From NCBI RefSeq assembly GCF_910592395.1, contig NC_088321.1:15810001-15874000 (forward strand): a stretch of DNA of 64,000 nucleotides, in the 5' to 3' direction. The notes beneath the pieces are model-generated. The model was not told the DNA's origin. It did not search any database and saw only the letters and a program-made list of their open reading frames with translations. Made by a program: the position numbers and the translations under genes. The stretch is from Lineus longissimus. Taxonomy: Eukaryota > Nemertea > Pilidiophora > Heteronemertea > Lineidae. Positions 10,630 through 22,584 of this stretch are shown here, piece after piece (within the stretch, counting starts at the first letter, position 1; the number at the start of each line of letters is the position of its first letter).

Positions 10630-13203
10630 TTTGCTGAGTGAGAGAAAGTACTAGATATATTTGGGGTAAATGACTGGTATGCTGTCCTCCTCAAAAGCTG
10701 CCTTTAGATGCGGTTTATGTCGTGTTGGCTCATCCCCTGCTGATATATGTATCAGATCCACCCTGGAGCATCAATTCACTGCTTGCCCAGAATCGTACAG
10801 ACCCTGCTGGCCTGTCCTCGGAATGGCGAAAGTTTTCAATGATGTTGAAAAAAACTTTATTGTTAACCTCTTCCAACGAATGAAATGCTGCGTTCCCCCG
10901 GCAAACGGATTTTAGGTCTGATTTGCCTCGCATATGATTCGTCTTGTGCGGATACCAATCACCAAACATGCATGAAGTAAAACAGGCCCTTTTAAAAAGG
11001 CCTGTTATGATCTTTCGAATAAAGCGACCACAAGCTAAGAATGTACGAAAGCTTAATTTGCGTTCTGCTTTTGAGCATGACACAGAATGTCCTTCTTAAT
11101 CATCAACATCATCATCATAATCATCATCATCAGCATCTTTCGGTTTTGTAACCTTTCCCGCATACCATCAAGCGCAGGTTTTTTAATTTTAAAAGTTCTT
11201 TCTCTTCTAAAGCCTCAATACATTCTCTAACTCACCTTATAATTCTCTACGCGTTCTTTAGTATTTTACGAACGATCTCCAAACTTCAGATACTCGCCAT
11301 AAATTCCACCATACGTTGAAAGTCGCCCCGTCGTATTTGTCTCCTGCACTGCCCTGCATTTGCACATGCATGCACAGCACGTCATTGACTCAATTTAGTA
11401 ACCACAACACGGCAGGCCCTGGATTAAATTCAAATGCGCACTTCTTCGAAAAAATTACATGTCTGGCTCGCACTCTGTACATTCCTGTACGGTGTCCTCA
11501 TGCATTTAAATGGTATTGCCATTATAATAGAAATGAGTTAAGTGCGTATCTAGGCCACCTTCTGCACCTGTCTCCATGCACATCAGGCTGCATTAGATTG
11601 CAATAAATTACATTAAAATCAACAAATGAAATTTCAAGTACATGTATGATCATATACATTACCAGCAATCGTTAATTACCTTTCTCAACTAATACACAAA
11701 ACAATTTCGTTTACATTCTGCATGAATTACGCCATTTCGCAAAGCTGCTCCAGTGATCACATCAGCAAAGGGGACCGTGTAAACGCTGGAACTATTTTAC
11801 CAACTTACTTCCATCAATCCAGGTTGTGATGCTCCATGACAGTCATCATGGCCACTGTGATGGACTGCCGGTATGTTATGAATAATTCCGTGTTGTCCAG
11901 TTCCATCAGAAACCACCTTTTTATTGTGATTTTGCTTCTGAAGGATTATTGAGTTCGACCAGCGTAGTGATACATTTCAAGAACTCCATTTTCAATATGG
12001 CCGCCATCATGTGTGCAGAGTCAAGCAGCTGATGCCCTGCACCAATCCAGGGTCGTTTTATGTCATAATATCACTTCCAAGTGCATCATTGAAAAGAAGA
12101 TATAAAAGTAAGTCGATCCCATCACATATTGTAATTAAAATCAGAAATGACTAAGGCAAAAATAATTTGCAATATATATGATAAAAAGAGCTTTACTTAT
12201 CAGTTTAACTTTGCTTTCAAACTCATAACATGTATTTTACGATCGAGGAATCGACCCGAAAAACGATAAAAATACAAGCATTCGCCCGCTTCGGGACACA
12301 CGACTAACCCAAACTATTTTTTTCAAATAGGGCCTACTGATTGGCTCGATCATTACTAACAAACACACCGGGGATGCAGAATTGGACACTTTTGATTGGG
12401 TAATAAATTACCAAAATGTACAAAGTTCATTGTTACCATCGGAACTTCTGGTTTCGCAAATGTTAGGTTATATAGGCAGGTTTTTCAACCCCTACGAACT
12501 ATACGAAGTAGTCTGTTCTAAGACCTGTCGTGTCATCAAGTCCTGTGCAATTCACTGACCCGACACTTATAAATTATCTGCTGAAATTAGTTGTACGTGG
12601 AATTCTTGATTATTTTATAATCGTCATGGCATATTTTGGGCCCTCAAGACGAACCCTTGGATCCATCGATCTGGTAGGGTAAAAAAAGGGCATCCTCGCG
12701 TAGAACGTCTCTGTGACAACCTATGCCAGTCTGAACAACATCAAGACCTTGAAGTCATGGCCCAAAAGGGGTTAAATTTCTGTCTCGACAATCTCAATTT
12801 CGAGTAATTGTAGTGGTGGTCTAGCATGTACTGTGAAATAAAACAGTTTTAATATCCAGCTGTAGTGCTCATGGGGGTACAAGTTACCTCCTCTACCCTT
12901 TCTAACCCTCCCTGAAGGGTCCCGGGTTTCGTCAAAGGACCAAATGGGATTGCCGTTCTTTATAGAATACGAATTGCTTTGGGAAGTCAATTGGCTCTTC
13001 GGTGAGAATCTTGAGTATAAGTATCAACAATCACGCACGAGTGCAAAATTATCATAGTCCTACTTGCAAGCAATGCAAAGCTAGTCTTTCCTCTACGAGA
13101 AACCCATTTGCGTTGGTTTTGTCGTTGCATTTACCATTCTGGACGGTTTCAAACCAAGCCGGTATCTTGACACCATTGTTTCTTAGTAAACATTCTGTCC
13201 TGG
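10630..13203. other. Intergenic between paralogs B and C
   Basis: No exon is supported. There is a (CAT/TCA)n microsatellite at about 11098-11140. The phrase caacccctacgaactatacgaagtagtctgtt at about 12488-12520 recurs diverged at 48175-48215, so an old dispersed repeat is likely. The promoter of paralog B should be near 10630-10800. Confidence 0.4.
11098..11140 (+). repeat. (CAT)n microsatellite
   Basis: Interrupted run of catcatcat / aatcatcatcat triplets. Confidence 0.8.
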
Positions 13204-15513
13204 TTAGTGTAGTCGCTGATACTGTAGCTGTCTCTGTGGCGGGACGATGAACTGGGTGACCCTGTTCTGACCGTTTATCATGCCACCGGATGGTGGCCTG
13301 CAGCAGACGACCTTGCTCGCGTAGGCGATCAGTGAGACGAGGCAGCCAAACGCCGCCAATGCGAGGCAGAAGATCAAGATGTGAGCGATCTGGAAAGATA
13401 TTTTCTAACTTTTTATGAGTTAACCACTTCCCCACACTAGTAAGAAGGAGGCTTTTTCCGACTTATTAACGATTTCTTTAACTTTCTCCTGAAAGATCAG
13501 ATTTCATGTCTAAACGAACAAGTGTACAATACCAAGGCTTCCCAAAACAAAGTCAATGAAGATCAAAGTTTCTTTGCTGATGACAAATTGAGCAGAGTAT
13601 TGTTTTGAGTTTCAACAGAAACAACCATGTAATCGTACAACTTGAATCATCGGGACATCAACGGACCTATGGATGGTTGGTACAACCAATATAATGAGGG
13701 AGATCAGTGCCATAGTGGTCACAGCACCAGGCTCATAGGTTCGATTCTCAGAATGATCACCGCTGTTTCGTCTTTGTGTCCTTGAGCATGGGACTTAATC
13801 CTACTTGCTCCTCTCCACCAGGGAGTAAATGGGCACCTAGCTGACAGAGACGGCAAACTAGGGATGTTAGTCCTGAGCCCTGTATAGCTGCAACTCGGAC
13901 CTGTCATACTACCGGAGAGTAGACCTTGAGTCATGAGTGTACAGGCCAATAGCTCGGGGTAATAATGTGAATAGCTTTGAGCGACTGAAACCAGTTGGAT
14001 TTGGCGCTATAATATGTAAGTCTCATAATTATTGTTATCATTACATTGTACATGTATTATGCTATTAAAGCGATTGAATAGAACACTCCAGTACGTCGAG
14101 TACTTCTACCGAAGAAAACGCCCCAATTACGTAATTCTTAGTGATACTTCTATGTTTATTTCTTGAGGTACTCACCCCGAATCCTTTTTCATCCACATCG
14201 AAAGTGAATAAAATGGCCTTGCTACCAAGCTGAAATGATGATGTACCCTTCAGTCATTAATATAACAAGTATGTATGAACTTAAATATCCAAGGATTACG
14301 ATGGGGGTAGTTAAGGTATAAAAGTTAGTAAAATTATTGTTTACGTAGAATATAGTAAGAACGTGCATATTAATTTAGCGACGTCATCTTTAAGTTATTA
14401 ATTCGACGTGGCATCTGACCAGCTAGCTTGACAGTGTGACCGTTTGTGGAGATGAGCTCTTGGCCAGATCTCTCAAACCGTGATGGACAATTGGAACGTA
14501 CGTCAAGGCGTAGCGGTTATCTGAAAGTCATTACTTGATAATATATCTGCGCGAACACTATGCAAAGAATATATAGAGTATAGTTATAACGCGCATATTC
14601 AGCGACTTCAACTTAAAGGGATAAGCGTTTTAATTTAATGTTCTTCCATACGCTTCTTCTTATCTTTTTCAATAGTACACTATACTACTAAAATTTTTGA
14701 CGATCATTTCCTGATTATTACATACCTGCGCGAATACTACGCACAATGCGATTGATGACATCACAATGCAGGCAATAGCAACACCACTCGAGTGTTGCTT
14801 CTTTGCGCCAACCACACCAAGTATACCAGGAATTAGGTAGAAAATGAAGCCTGACAACGCATCAGACCAAGCCCTGAAAATGTATCCAGAGCGATTTAAG
14901 CAAACACAGTGCAGACCACAACCGCGTTACAAATCAGTCATTCAGCTCCATAAAGTTCAAGGTGATGGCAGCGCCGTCGTTGGGGTGGTGACCCCTGATG
15001 TCAGCAATTGGAGAGATTGTCTTCCTCGCTATTAAATCAAACCCCCCCCCAAAAAAAAATAAAAATAAAAACACACAAAACCACTCGATACCAAAAACAC
15101 CTGGATCTCGCAATCTTCGTCAGTACTAATTAGAAACAGAAGTAGAACATCTTTATGAAGGACACCCTCGGGACTGGCAAGTGCGGCTGTCCTTAATAGA
15201 GAGGTGTCCTGATTAGAGAGGTTCAACTGTACTGTACATATACACTAGGATATTCTTACCAGCCATACGAAGATATAAAGCCCATCACAAGGTAGGTGAT
15301 GAGGTCGGCTACGGCAACCGAGATCAGTATGGCCCCTGGTAAACGTCCGTTCTTGAAGGTGTAGTCCTGGGGTCCTTGGCCCCGTCTGGGCTGATTAACG
15401 ACAACCACAGTTGTTGTTGGTTGAGGGTACTGCGGCTGGCAAAGGTGACCCTGGAGCGGTTGTTGGTTGGCCTGGGTGTAGTCAGGCGGTGCATCTTGTC
15501 CGTTGTTGTCCAT
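13204..15513 (-). CDS. Paralog C: CD20/MS4A-like four-pass protein, four exons
   Basis: Exons (minus) are 15260-15513 (ends phase 2), 14726-14873, 14176-14229 (54 bases, GTGAGT donor) and 13204-13389 with TAA. They total 642 bases, or 213 residues. The start MDNNGQDAPPDYTQ aligns with A and B and carries PPDY. TM1 follows residue 58. Joining the first two exons restores GWAWSDALSGFIFYL at TM2, matching WDGTAWLPGFFFYG of A. The small exon reads LGSKAILFTFDVDEKGFG, two codons longer than in A and B. TM4 ends AYASKVVCCRPPS and continues about 27 residues beyond the Cys pair, longer than in A and B. C lacks the long Gln repeat. It has an extra phase-2 intron within the region that is one exon in A and B. 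A CD20-like fold is inferred. Confidence 0.7.
13695..14042 (+). mobile_element. tRNA-derived SINE
   Basis: The head agatcagtgccatagtggtc (A-box-like) and ataggttcgattctc (B box) is followed by a body with ccttgagcatgggacttaat and ctccaccagggagtaaatgg. That body is a core found in SINEs of many marine invertebrates and early-branching vertebrates. The end is an ATT/ATC-rich tail. It lies in an intron of paralog C, antisense to the gene, between the small exon and the TM4 exon. Confidence 0.7.
15145..15235 (+). mobile_element. pogo-like MITE, 3' part
   Basis: This contains gaaggacaccctcgggactgg, then gtccttaatagagaggtgtcc, and ends gagaggttcaactgtactgta. It shares these words with copies at 9699 and 19391. 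It lies in the first intron of paralog C. Confidence 0.6.
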
Positions 15514-15537
15514 TTTTCTGGAGAAAATGACAGAAAA

Positions 15538-15850
15538 GTTCTCCAAGCAGATCGAATGATTTCATCTCTGCCAACACGGACTTCCATTACAATATGTCAT
15601 TACAGGTGTGTGTGTAGACTAGAATCAATCAACCAATAAACATTCTCCAAGCTCATCGAATGATATTATCTCTGCCAACACGGACTTCCATTACAATATG
15701 TCCTACATGTCACTCGCAACCTACAGATGAGGCTGATAGCATTCTCCAAGCAGATCGAAGGACACTATATTTGCCAACAACGGACTTCCATTATAATATA
15801 CGTCATCACCAGTGTGTAAAAATACTAGAGTTAATCAACCAATCAGCACT
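15538..15850 (+). repeat. Triplicated approx. 105-bp repeat at the 5' flank of paralog C
   Basis: Three diverged head-to-tail copies share ttctccaagc-agatcgaatgat, tgccaacacggacttccatta and caatatgtc, with ctagaatcaatcaaccaat in the first and third. They start about 25 bases upstream of the paralog C ATG and extend through the likely promoter/5'UTR region. The function is unknown. Confidence 0.8.
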
Positions 15851-18506
15851 CGACTAGGCCCAAATCAGTTGACACGCAATCCAACATACAATATACACAC
15901 TAAAACAACCTATGTTTTGTCTGCATCTTGGGCGCAAACTACTCGTTGGATTTCGATGTTCTTCATTGTTGTTCTTGAATCTGCCTAGATTTATGAATTA
16001 AAACATTTTCCCGCCTTAGCTTTAGACGGGCTATCCAAAACTCCCTATTCCTATAGGCATTTCATGACTATTCCTTTAACATCCAACTACGTGTTTGGTG
16101 TGTTTGGTGACAGATGTCCCCAAAGATCACCATTGTACGATTTCAAAGCAATATGACGCAAGTCATCAAAATATCGAACTTTTTCTTGAGGTAGACGACA
16201 TTTCCTTATTCAGAAACGATATGCCTACCTAGCTATGCGAAGGCTTTATGAATTTTCAATTCTCAATGACCTGAATTGCAAATCTTATTTGAATGTCTAT
16301 CTATGCTTATATATCATTTTGAATGCAGGTTTGAACGCACGTGCCTGGAATAATGGTCAAGTTTGAAAAAACTGATGTATGTGAAGGTATAGCGAGGTAC
16401 AAAAATATGCTCATGGGCGTCATGTAAGTTTGTGCCACCATGGGAGTTAGATATACATGTCCATGCAAACGTGAAGCCTGGGTCTTTATAACTTTTTGAC
16501 ACCGCTGGTATTTTCCATTAATATTGAAGCTTCTGATATCTGAAGATTTCCAACGCAGACAAGAGACAAACGATGCGAATGACCCTTTATAATTGAAAGG
16601 CTTTCAGGTGTAGACAAGGTAACTGTATCCTGCTGTAACGACCTACTTCTAAATAGTGGAAACTAATCCCACCTAGAATTTTGACCAGGCCGTTCATAAT
16701 TCCACATTCTGTAAGCATTAAGCAATTGGTTCTCTTTTATTTATTTCCGTTCTTATTAGAGGATGGCTCAAGAGATACAGGCAGGAAAGTACACTTCTGA
16801 TGTACAGGTCTTAACGTGGGGACTTGTTGGAGTTTTAAAGGATATTTGGGGTTTGAAATATTCTGAATGACTATATGGCTAAAATTGTTAAATATCCCAT
16901 GCGTTTTTCTGCCAGATTCCATTTGCGCAATGCTGAAGTCTTTTTTACGCCCTACTCTGACAGGCTATATAGCCACGCACCATGCTGCCGTCCAAGGCTG
17001 CGCAGTTCTTTTGAAATGTCCAAGAAACTGGCCAAAACTTAACTTATAACACAACACAATATCATGAACTTTAAAACATTCAGAAATAATGAATATGCAT
17101 GTACTTAAATACGTACCCCTCGTGGAACCTTCTAAAAGTGTCTTCAACAGATTAAATCCAAAACTGGTTTGGCAGATCCGACGGCTCCTTCCTTGACGTC
17201 AGTACATCATGTGATATTCATTTGGCCCCATTCCATCTCCACACTTCCTTATTCCTTTCATCAGGTTTCTGAATTTTTTTCACCCTGACAGAGTTGAATT
17301 CTTTTTATAAATTCAAAATTATGAAAAATTTTCAGAGTTAAAAAATGTCTGGGACTGATGATGTTTCTAAAAAACAAGTTAAAAAAAATATTTGGACTTA
17401 GAAATTTTTTCATCTGTAGCATGACAAATTTTCCGCAATCAATTTACAGAAATCATGGCAGCATTAGATTTGTTCGCCTAGGAAGGGTCAACCATTTACA
17501 CTGGCTCCATTGACGCTGATGTTCTTTTAGGTTTCTGTTTCAGAGTCTTTCAGATCTTGAGAAATGAAGCACCCCTGCTTGAGGTTTTTCATCAAACACG
17601 AAACGCTTTGATTTCACTTTACCGAAAAAACCTTAGGGGGTATTCGCGTTGACTTATAAACGTCTGGATTATGGAGACTTATTTTGAAGTCTACAGAATT
17701 TAAGAAAAGAAATCGTGCTGATTAAATGTAAATCTGATATTATTGCACATAAACAAAATAACATAAGCATCTTGGTTTAAAGATAAGCACACACATGATT
17801 GCATATTGGCCTAAAATCTCGCAAAGCATCGGCAGTGTTTATTCAGACTATAGACGCAAAATGTTCAGATTTTTCATTTGTACATCCCGCACCCTGCATA
17901 TACGCACGCCTCCGCGCGAACCAAGGACCAGACCAACACCTGCCTACCTGCGTACACAAAAATATCGTCAGTCGACACAATAGTCTTGGTTCCACTACAG
18001 GGTTTAGATCCGTTTCTATCGCATCCGCATCAGGTCCGAACTTAGCTTAGTCCGGACTAACGAATGTGGTGCAGTTCGACTACAGGATTGGTAAGTTAAC
18101 AGGTACGGCTACAGGCGGCGCAATACGTTCACAAAAATATCGTCAGTCGACACTATATTAGTCGATGTCACCAACTCAATATACATGTAAATTACCTACA
18201 AATTTATTTGATTGTTTATCACATGAAATATCATTTCAATCTGATTGAAGGTTATTCACAAATGCATTAGCCTGATATACTAAGTATATCATAAATAGGC
18301 GTTAGTAGGCCTACCGCGGTCACGCGTTTGGCCCGAACTACAAATCAGTTTAAAAAGCACTTTTGTTACAGCAAGTATATGCATGCACCAAAGATATAGA
18401 TTTCACATGAGAAAACAAGCAGCTCACTATACTATACACCAAGGACGATATCCACGCACGTAGGGAAGTACAGGCGTTGGAATTTTTCGGGCCACACTGT
18501 AATTTT
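15851..18506. other. Intergenic between paralog C and the Ebony-like gene
   Basis: No coding exon is supported on either strand. At about 17950 and 18130 the phrase acaaaaatatcgtcagtcgacac occurs twice, bracketing about 180 bases that may be a small repeat element. A TTTATT near 18205 could be the minus-strand poly(A) signal for the gene ending at 18507. Confidence 0.4.
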
Positions 18507-21500
18507 TCAGACGTATTTTATGAGCAGTTTCAAACAGTAGTCGTCGGGTGCGCTGGTAAAAGGCATTTCCCCATTCCACACGAAGTCTTTGGCAAAAGAC
18601 GTAGCTAATACTTGATATCCGAAGTAGTGTTCACATATATTCTGAAATAACAAAAAAATGGCTTGACGTTTTAAACGAAAACAGATGCCATGATTATACC
18701 ATCTCCCTTACCGATCCATCCTGATCGTCAGTCTTCGCAATCCGTACGATCGTCGAAGTGATATCATTCCATATAGCCTACGGATTGCTCTGGAATTCCA
18801 GGTTACTCGCAACGTCACGTGACGGATGTAATTACGCAATGTTTGTAAACACAAGTCATCGATTTATTGATTTTCGTGCAAATTATCTCACAGATTGGCC
18901 ATGTTAATCTCGTGGCCGTTATATCACGAGATCTCCATGACAGCTACCCTGGAATGGCTCAAACTGTAGCAGGACCAGTGTCATTGGCATCCTCTCACAA
19001 AATGCGCCTGGAAATTGGGTCAAGGTCTTGTACATTCTATGTCATTTGGACATCGATTGGACGTCCAGGAACACACGTCCGTTGTATGTTGTTAAGCAGT
19101 ACGTCCAATGGACGTACGCCAGACATACAGCGAACATCTAGAGCCATCGGAGATCGGCACAGGTTAAGCGCAAAATGAGTAAGCTTTACAATGAACGTAA
19201 CGTACCTGTGTCACTGAATTCGTGTTATTCCCAATCACCCCCTTGAAACCAAGCCTCTTGGCTATATCCAGCACTCTCTCCTCCATGAAGTAAACAAGCT
19301 TGAGTTGCTCGTTGCTCGGGAGGCTTACGTCTACACTGAGTAGGAAGTTTAGCATAATTGGCCCAGCACCTGGAAGGAAAATACATTACAGTAGAACCTC
19401 CCTATTAAGGACATCCTCGGGACTGACAAATGCTGTCCTTAATAGAGTGCTGTCCTGATTAGAGAGGTCAAATTGAATGGAAACATCCAATTTGGGACCA
19501 ACTAGAGCAAAACGTAATGGGCACCAAAAACTCCATTTTTGTATGTCTGACGGACCACAATATGTCTTTCGGTTATTCCAATAAAAACATTTTGCAGCAT
19601 TTTTTTCTACTTTCGCAAAAAGTGGTTATTAGTGAAATCTGCAAAATAAAATGTCCCAAAATCTCTACAGTTTATCATAAGTTCAACTGGTACCTTTTTC
19701 TATTAACTGCTGTCGTACCGGCTTCTCAATGGAATCTAAAATGCCAGTAATAGGCTCAAGCTTCTCGTGATGTTGGACCGTCATTTCATCATCCCCGAGA
19801 AAATCGCACAGGATATCCGCTGCGATGATCTTCTTGTCCTGTTTCCGGCGAACTACAATAGAGGGCGTGCGTAGCCCGAGGTCGTGCGCCGACTTCGCGA
19901 AGAGCTTGAAGTCTTCTCTTGTCAACTGTAAGATGTTTGTGAGTGGTTCTTTCTGGACGAAACACTCGGTAAACATCCCAATGAACTCTTCGTGGTTTTC
20001 TGCCTCGGCCATTGGCAAGATTTCATACCTGTTGAAAATAGAGACATTAGTGAGGTTTCGCAACCACCCGGTTAGGCCCTACAACGACGCTTATCTATTG
20101 TTCAGGTAAACTCACACAATAGATAAACGTCGTCGTAGGGCCTAAACGGGTGGTTGCGAAACCTCACTATTAAAGACCTACGGTTATGGGAACAACACTG
20201 AAGAGGTGAGATTTAACATCACATTTTATCCGGCCAACTTCGAATATGTATCAAAGCGGGTAGAATGGTGTCGTTAGAATGCCGTTAGCATTGGTGTTCT
20301 TATCGATATGACATTGCCCATTTTATGAAGATCTGGTAAATGTGAATGTGACCCCAAGGTTTAAACTTATTCTAGAACGATAGTGCTGATTAAATATCCC
20401 AGCTGCTAACTCAAGTTTTAGCTGAATCAATTAACTTATAGTTTAATATATTAAACACTAAAATTGCCTTTTCAACCCTTGCGAACCTATGTTGACGATA
20501 ACTTGAGCGTAAATGGCTCGGAGCTTTTCATTTCTCTTGATCAGCTAAAAAGTTCACAAAAGTTGCGGCCACCACCCTGACGCTGCCTACGTCATCAGAA
20601 ACATCACCAAGAACATTTCAAAACCTCTCTATTCTTACCTATCTTCAACGCTCAGCTGTGGACTGGCACACTCCACGGGCTCACACTTCGCTATCATCTC
20701 GCGTATACTCTGAGAGTTGGCGAACTCGTCGATGGTAATATGGAACCCCTGCTCCCGGAGTCTGACAATCGTCTCAATGGCATTGACAGAATTCCCACCA
20801 AAGTCCACAAAGCTTCTGCTCAAACTGATAGAAGTCTCAGGCAAGTTCAAAGTGCGCGAGATCACTTTCAGGATAGTCACGCTGGTCTCGTCTAAACTCT
20901 CAATATCGCGCGAGAGTTTGCTCTCATGTAACCTCGTATCATCGAAGATTCTCTTCAGGGCCTGCCGTTCGATTTTTCCAGTATGTCGCTGGAGAGGGAT
21001 TTGGTCAATTCGGAGCGGTTTTGGGATCATATACGACGGAAGAGATTTCTTACACGCATCAATGACTGCCTCCTTCGTGACATTTATCCCGGGCCTCACG
21101 GTATAGTACGCGACGACCACAACGGTTGACTCACTGAGCGTGTGGCACAAGATGGCGACGCCCTGCACGCCAGGGATATCCCCAACGACTCGTTCGATTT
21201 CTGACGTGTTGATCCTGTGGCCTCTGATCTTGACCTGCATGTCTTGCCTCCCGAAGTATATGATCCTGCCATCCACGATTTTCCCGTAGTCCCCGGTCTT
21301 GTAGAGTACGGCATGATCAGGATCCTTGCTGTGCGGGTTCGCTACAAATGCCGCACTTTTTGACGCATCCATATACCCACGCGCCAGGTTGAACCCGCTG
21401 ATACAAATCTCCCCTACTTCCCCGAGCGGCAAGATATCCAAGCCCTCATCCAAAATATACAAATTCGTATTGAACACTGGGACGCCAATACTCAGTTTCT

Positions 21501-22584
21501 TATCGCATGATTTCTCGTCCATGTCCCGTGGATTATCGTATGTCTCCCACGTGACGTCCGCCATTGTTTCGGTACTTCCGTAGAAGTTCGCGAAACGTTT
21601 CCCAGGGAAAGTGTCGAAGAAGTCTATCAGGAGTCTTGGGGGTAGTGTTTCGCTGTTGGAGATCCCGAGTCGTAGGTCTGGAAGCCTAGGCTCCTGGCTC
21701 ATTGAAGCGAACGAGATAAAGTTACGAAGTAGTGAGGGAACGAAAACGAGGCGCGTGACCTTGAAGTCCTCGAGAAGGTCAAGAAAGTTCTGCACATGTG
21801 TGACGAGGCCTCTTTCTGCTACTACCATAGGAACGAGCTTGAGTGTAGTGCTGAAGAGTTCAACCATTGAGTCGACAAACAATATGGCGGTCTTGAAGCA
21901 ACCAACCTCTCCTTCTTGCCATGGGTAGGTTTCCCATTGCCAAAGCAACCGGTTTATCACAGCCACGTGACGGACTAGGACCCCTTTTGGAACCCCTGTA
22001 CTGCCAGAGGTGTATATCACAGCTGCGAGAGCCTCGTTATCACTTTTTGAGAGGAGAGTGCTCATCGGACTCTCGTTTGTGAGTGACGACATGGAAGTTT
22101 CCTCCATGAGGTCGTGGACATCAACAACAACAGTATTTGGGCAGACATCAGAGTTATTGTGCAACAGATGCATGACCTTGCTTTCAACAATGATCAAAAC
22201 AGGCTTCGCATCACTCACAATGTGCTTTATCCTTTGAGGAGGCAGAAGCGGATCAAGTGGCAAATAGGTGGCGCCACATTTCAAGATCGCCAACAGCGTA
22301 ATCAAAAGTTCGGGACACGGCTCAATATCCACGCCCATAACACAGCACCTTTGATTTTCAACTTCGGGTATTTTCGGAACAACTTGTAACAGATTACGAG
22401 CCATAATATCGGCCTTTTCGTTGATCTCGTAATAAGATGTGAAGTTGTACTTAAAGTGGACGCCATTCTTCCTAGCTTTTTCGACATCCGACTTCACTGC
22501 TTCCTCGAAGTATTTGTGGACCAGCCGTATTTCAGGCAGTTCTTCTTTCTTTCCGTAGAGGGCGCTGAGGTTTGCGGCGGGCAT
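18507..22584 (-). CDS. ebony-like: Ebony-like beta-alanyl amine synthetase (A domain, carrier, GNAT-like)
   Basis: Exons (minus) are 20639-22584, 19694-20028, 19206-19369 and 18507-18641. The phases chain 2, 1, 0 to a TGA stop, giving 859 residues, very close to insect Ebony (about 880). Adenylation motifs are YTSGSTGVPKGV (191-202), NFYGSTE (333-339), YKTGD (428-432), the RGHR region (454-457) and the catalytic Lys of HTGKIER (535-541). The carrier motif is FGGNSVNA with phosphopantetheine Ser about 599. Residues after 650 match the Ebony C-terminal amine-selecting GNAT-fold domain, for example FTECFVQKEPL. The substrate-pocket stretch TAILFVDSMVELF matches the Ebony FVDS region, which suggests beta-alanine activation. 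The likely reaction is ATP-dependent beta-alanyl (or similar) conjugation of a biogenic amine in the cytosol. ATG 22584 follows an in-frame stop; see the possible upstream exon. Confidence 0.88.
19391..19480 (+). mobile_element. pogo-like MITE, 5' part
   Basis: This starts tacagtagaacctccctattaagg and contains catcctcgggactgacaaat and gtcctgattagagaggtcaa. It lies in the second intron of the Ebony-like gene, antisense. Confidence 0.6.
20048..20169. mobile_element. Near-perfect foldback MITE in an Ebony-like intron
   Basis: Arms 20048-20101 and 20116-20169 (54 bases each) are almost perfect inverted repeats. Each arm carries cgcaaccacccg/cgggtggttgcg and gtttcg, around a 14-base loop. On the coding (minus) strand the hairpin ends only about 18 bases upstream of the CAG acceptor at 20029-20031, so it occupies the usual branch-point zone of the first intron. 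The high arm identity suggests a recent insertion. Confidence 0.85.

Noticed and set aside
20717-22389. Several plus-strand frames opposite the Ebony-like exon
   Set aside because: Antisense shadows of a long, clearly coding minus-strand exon.
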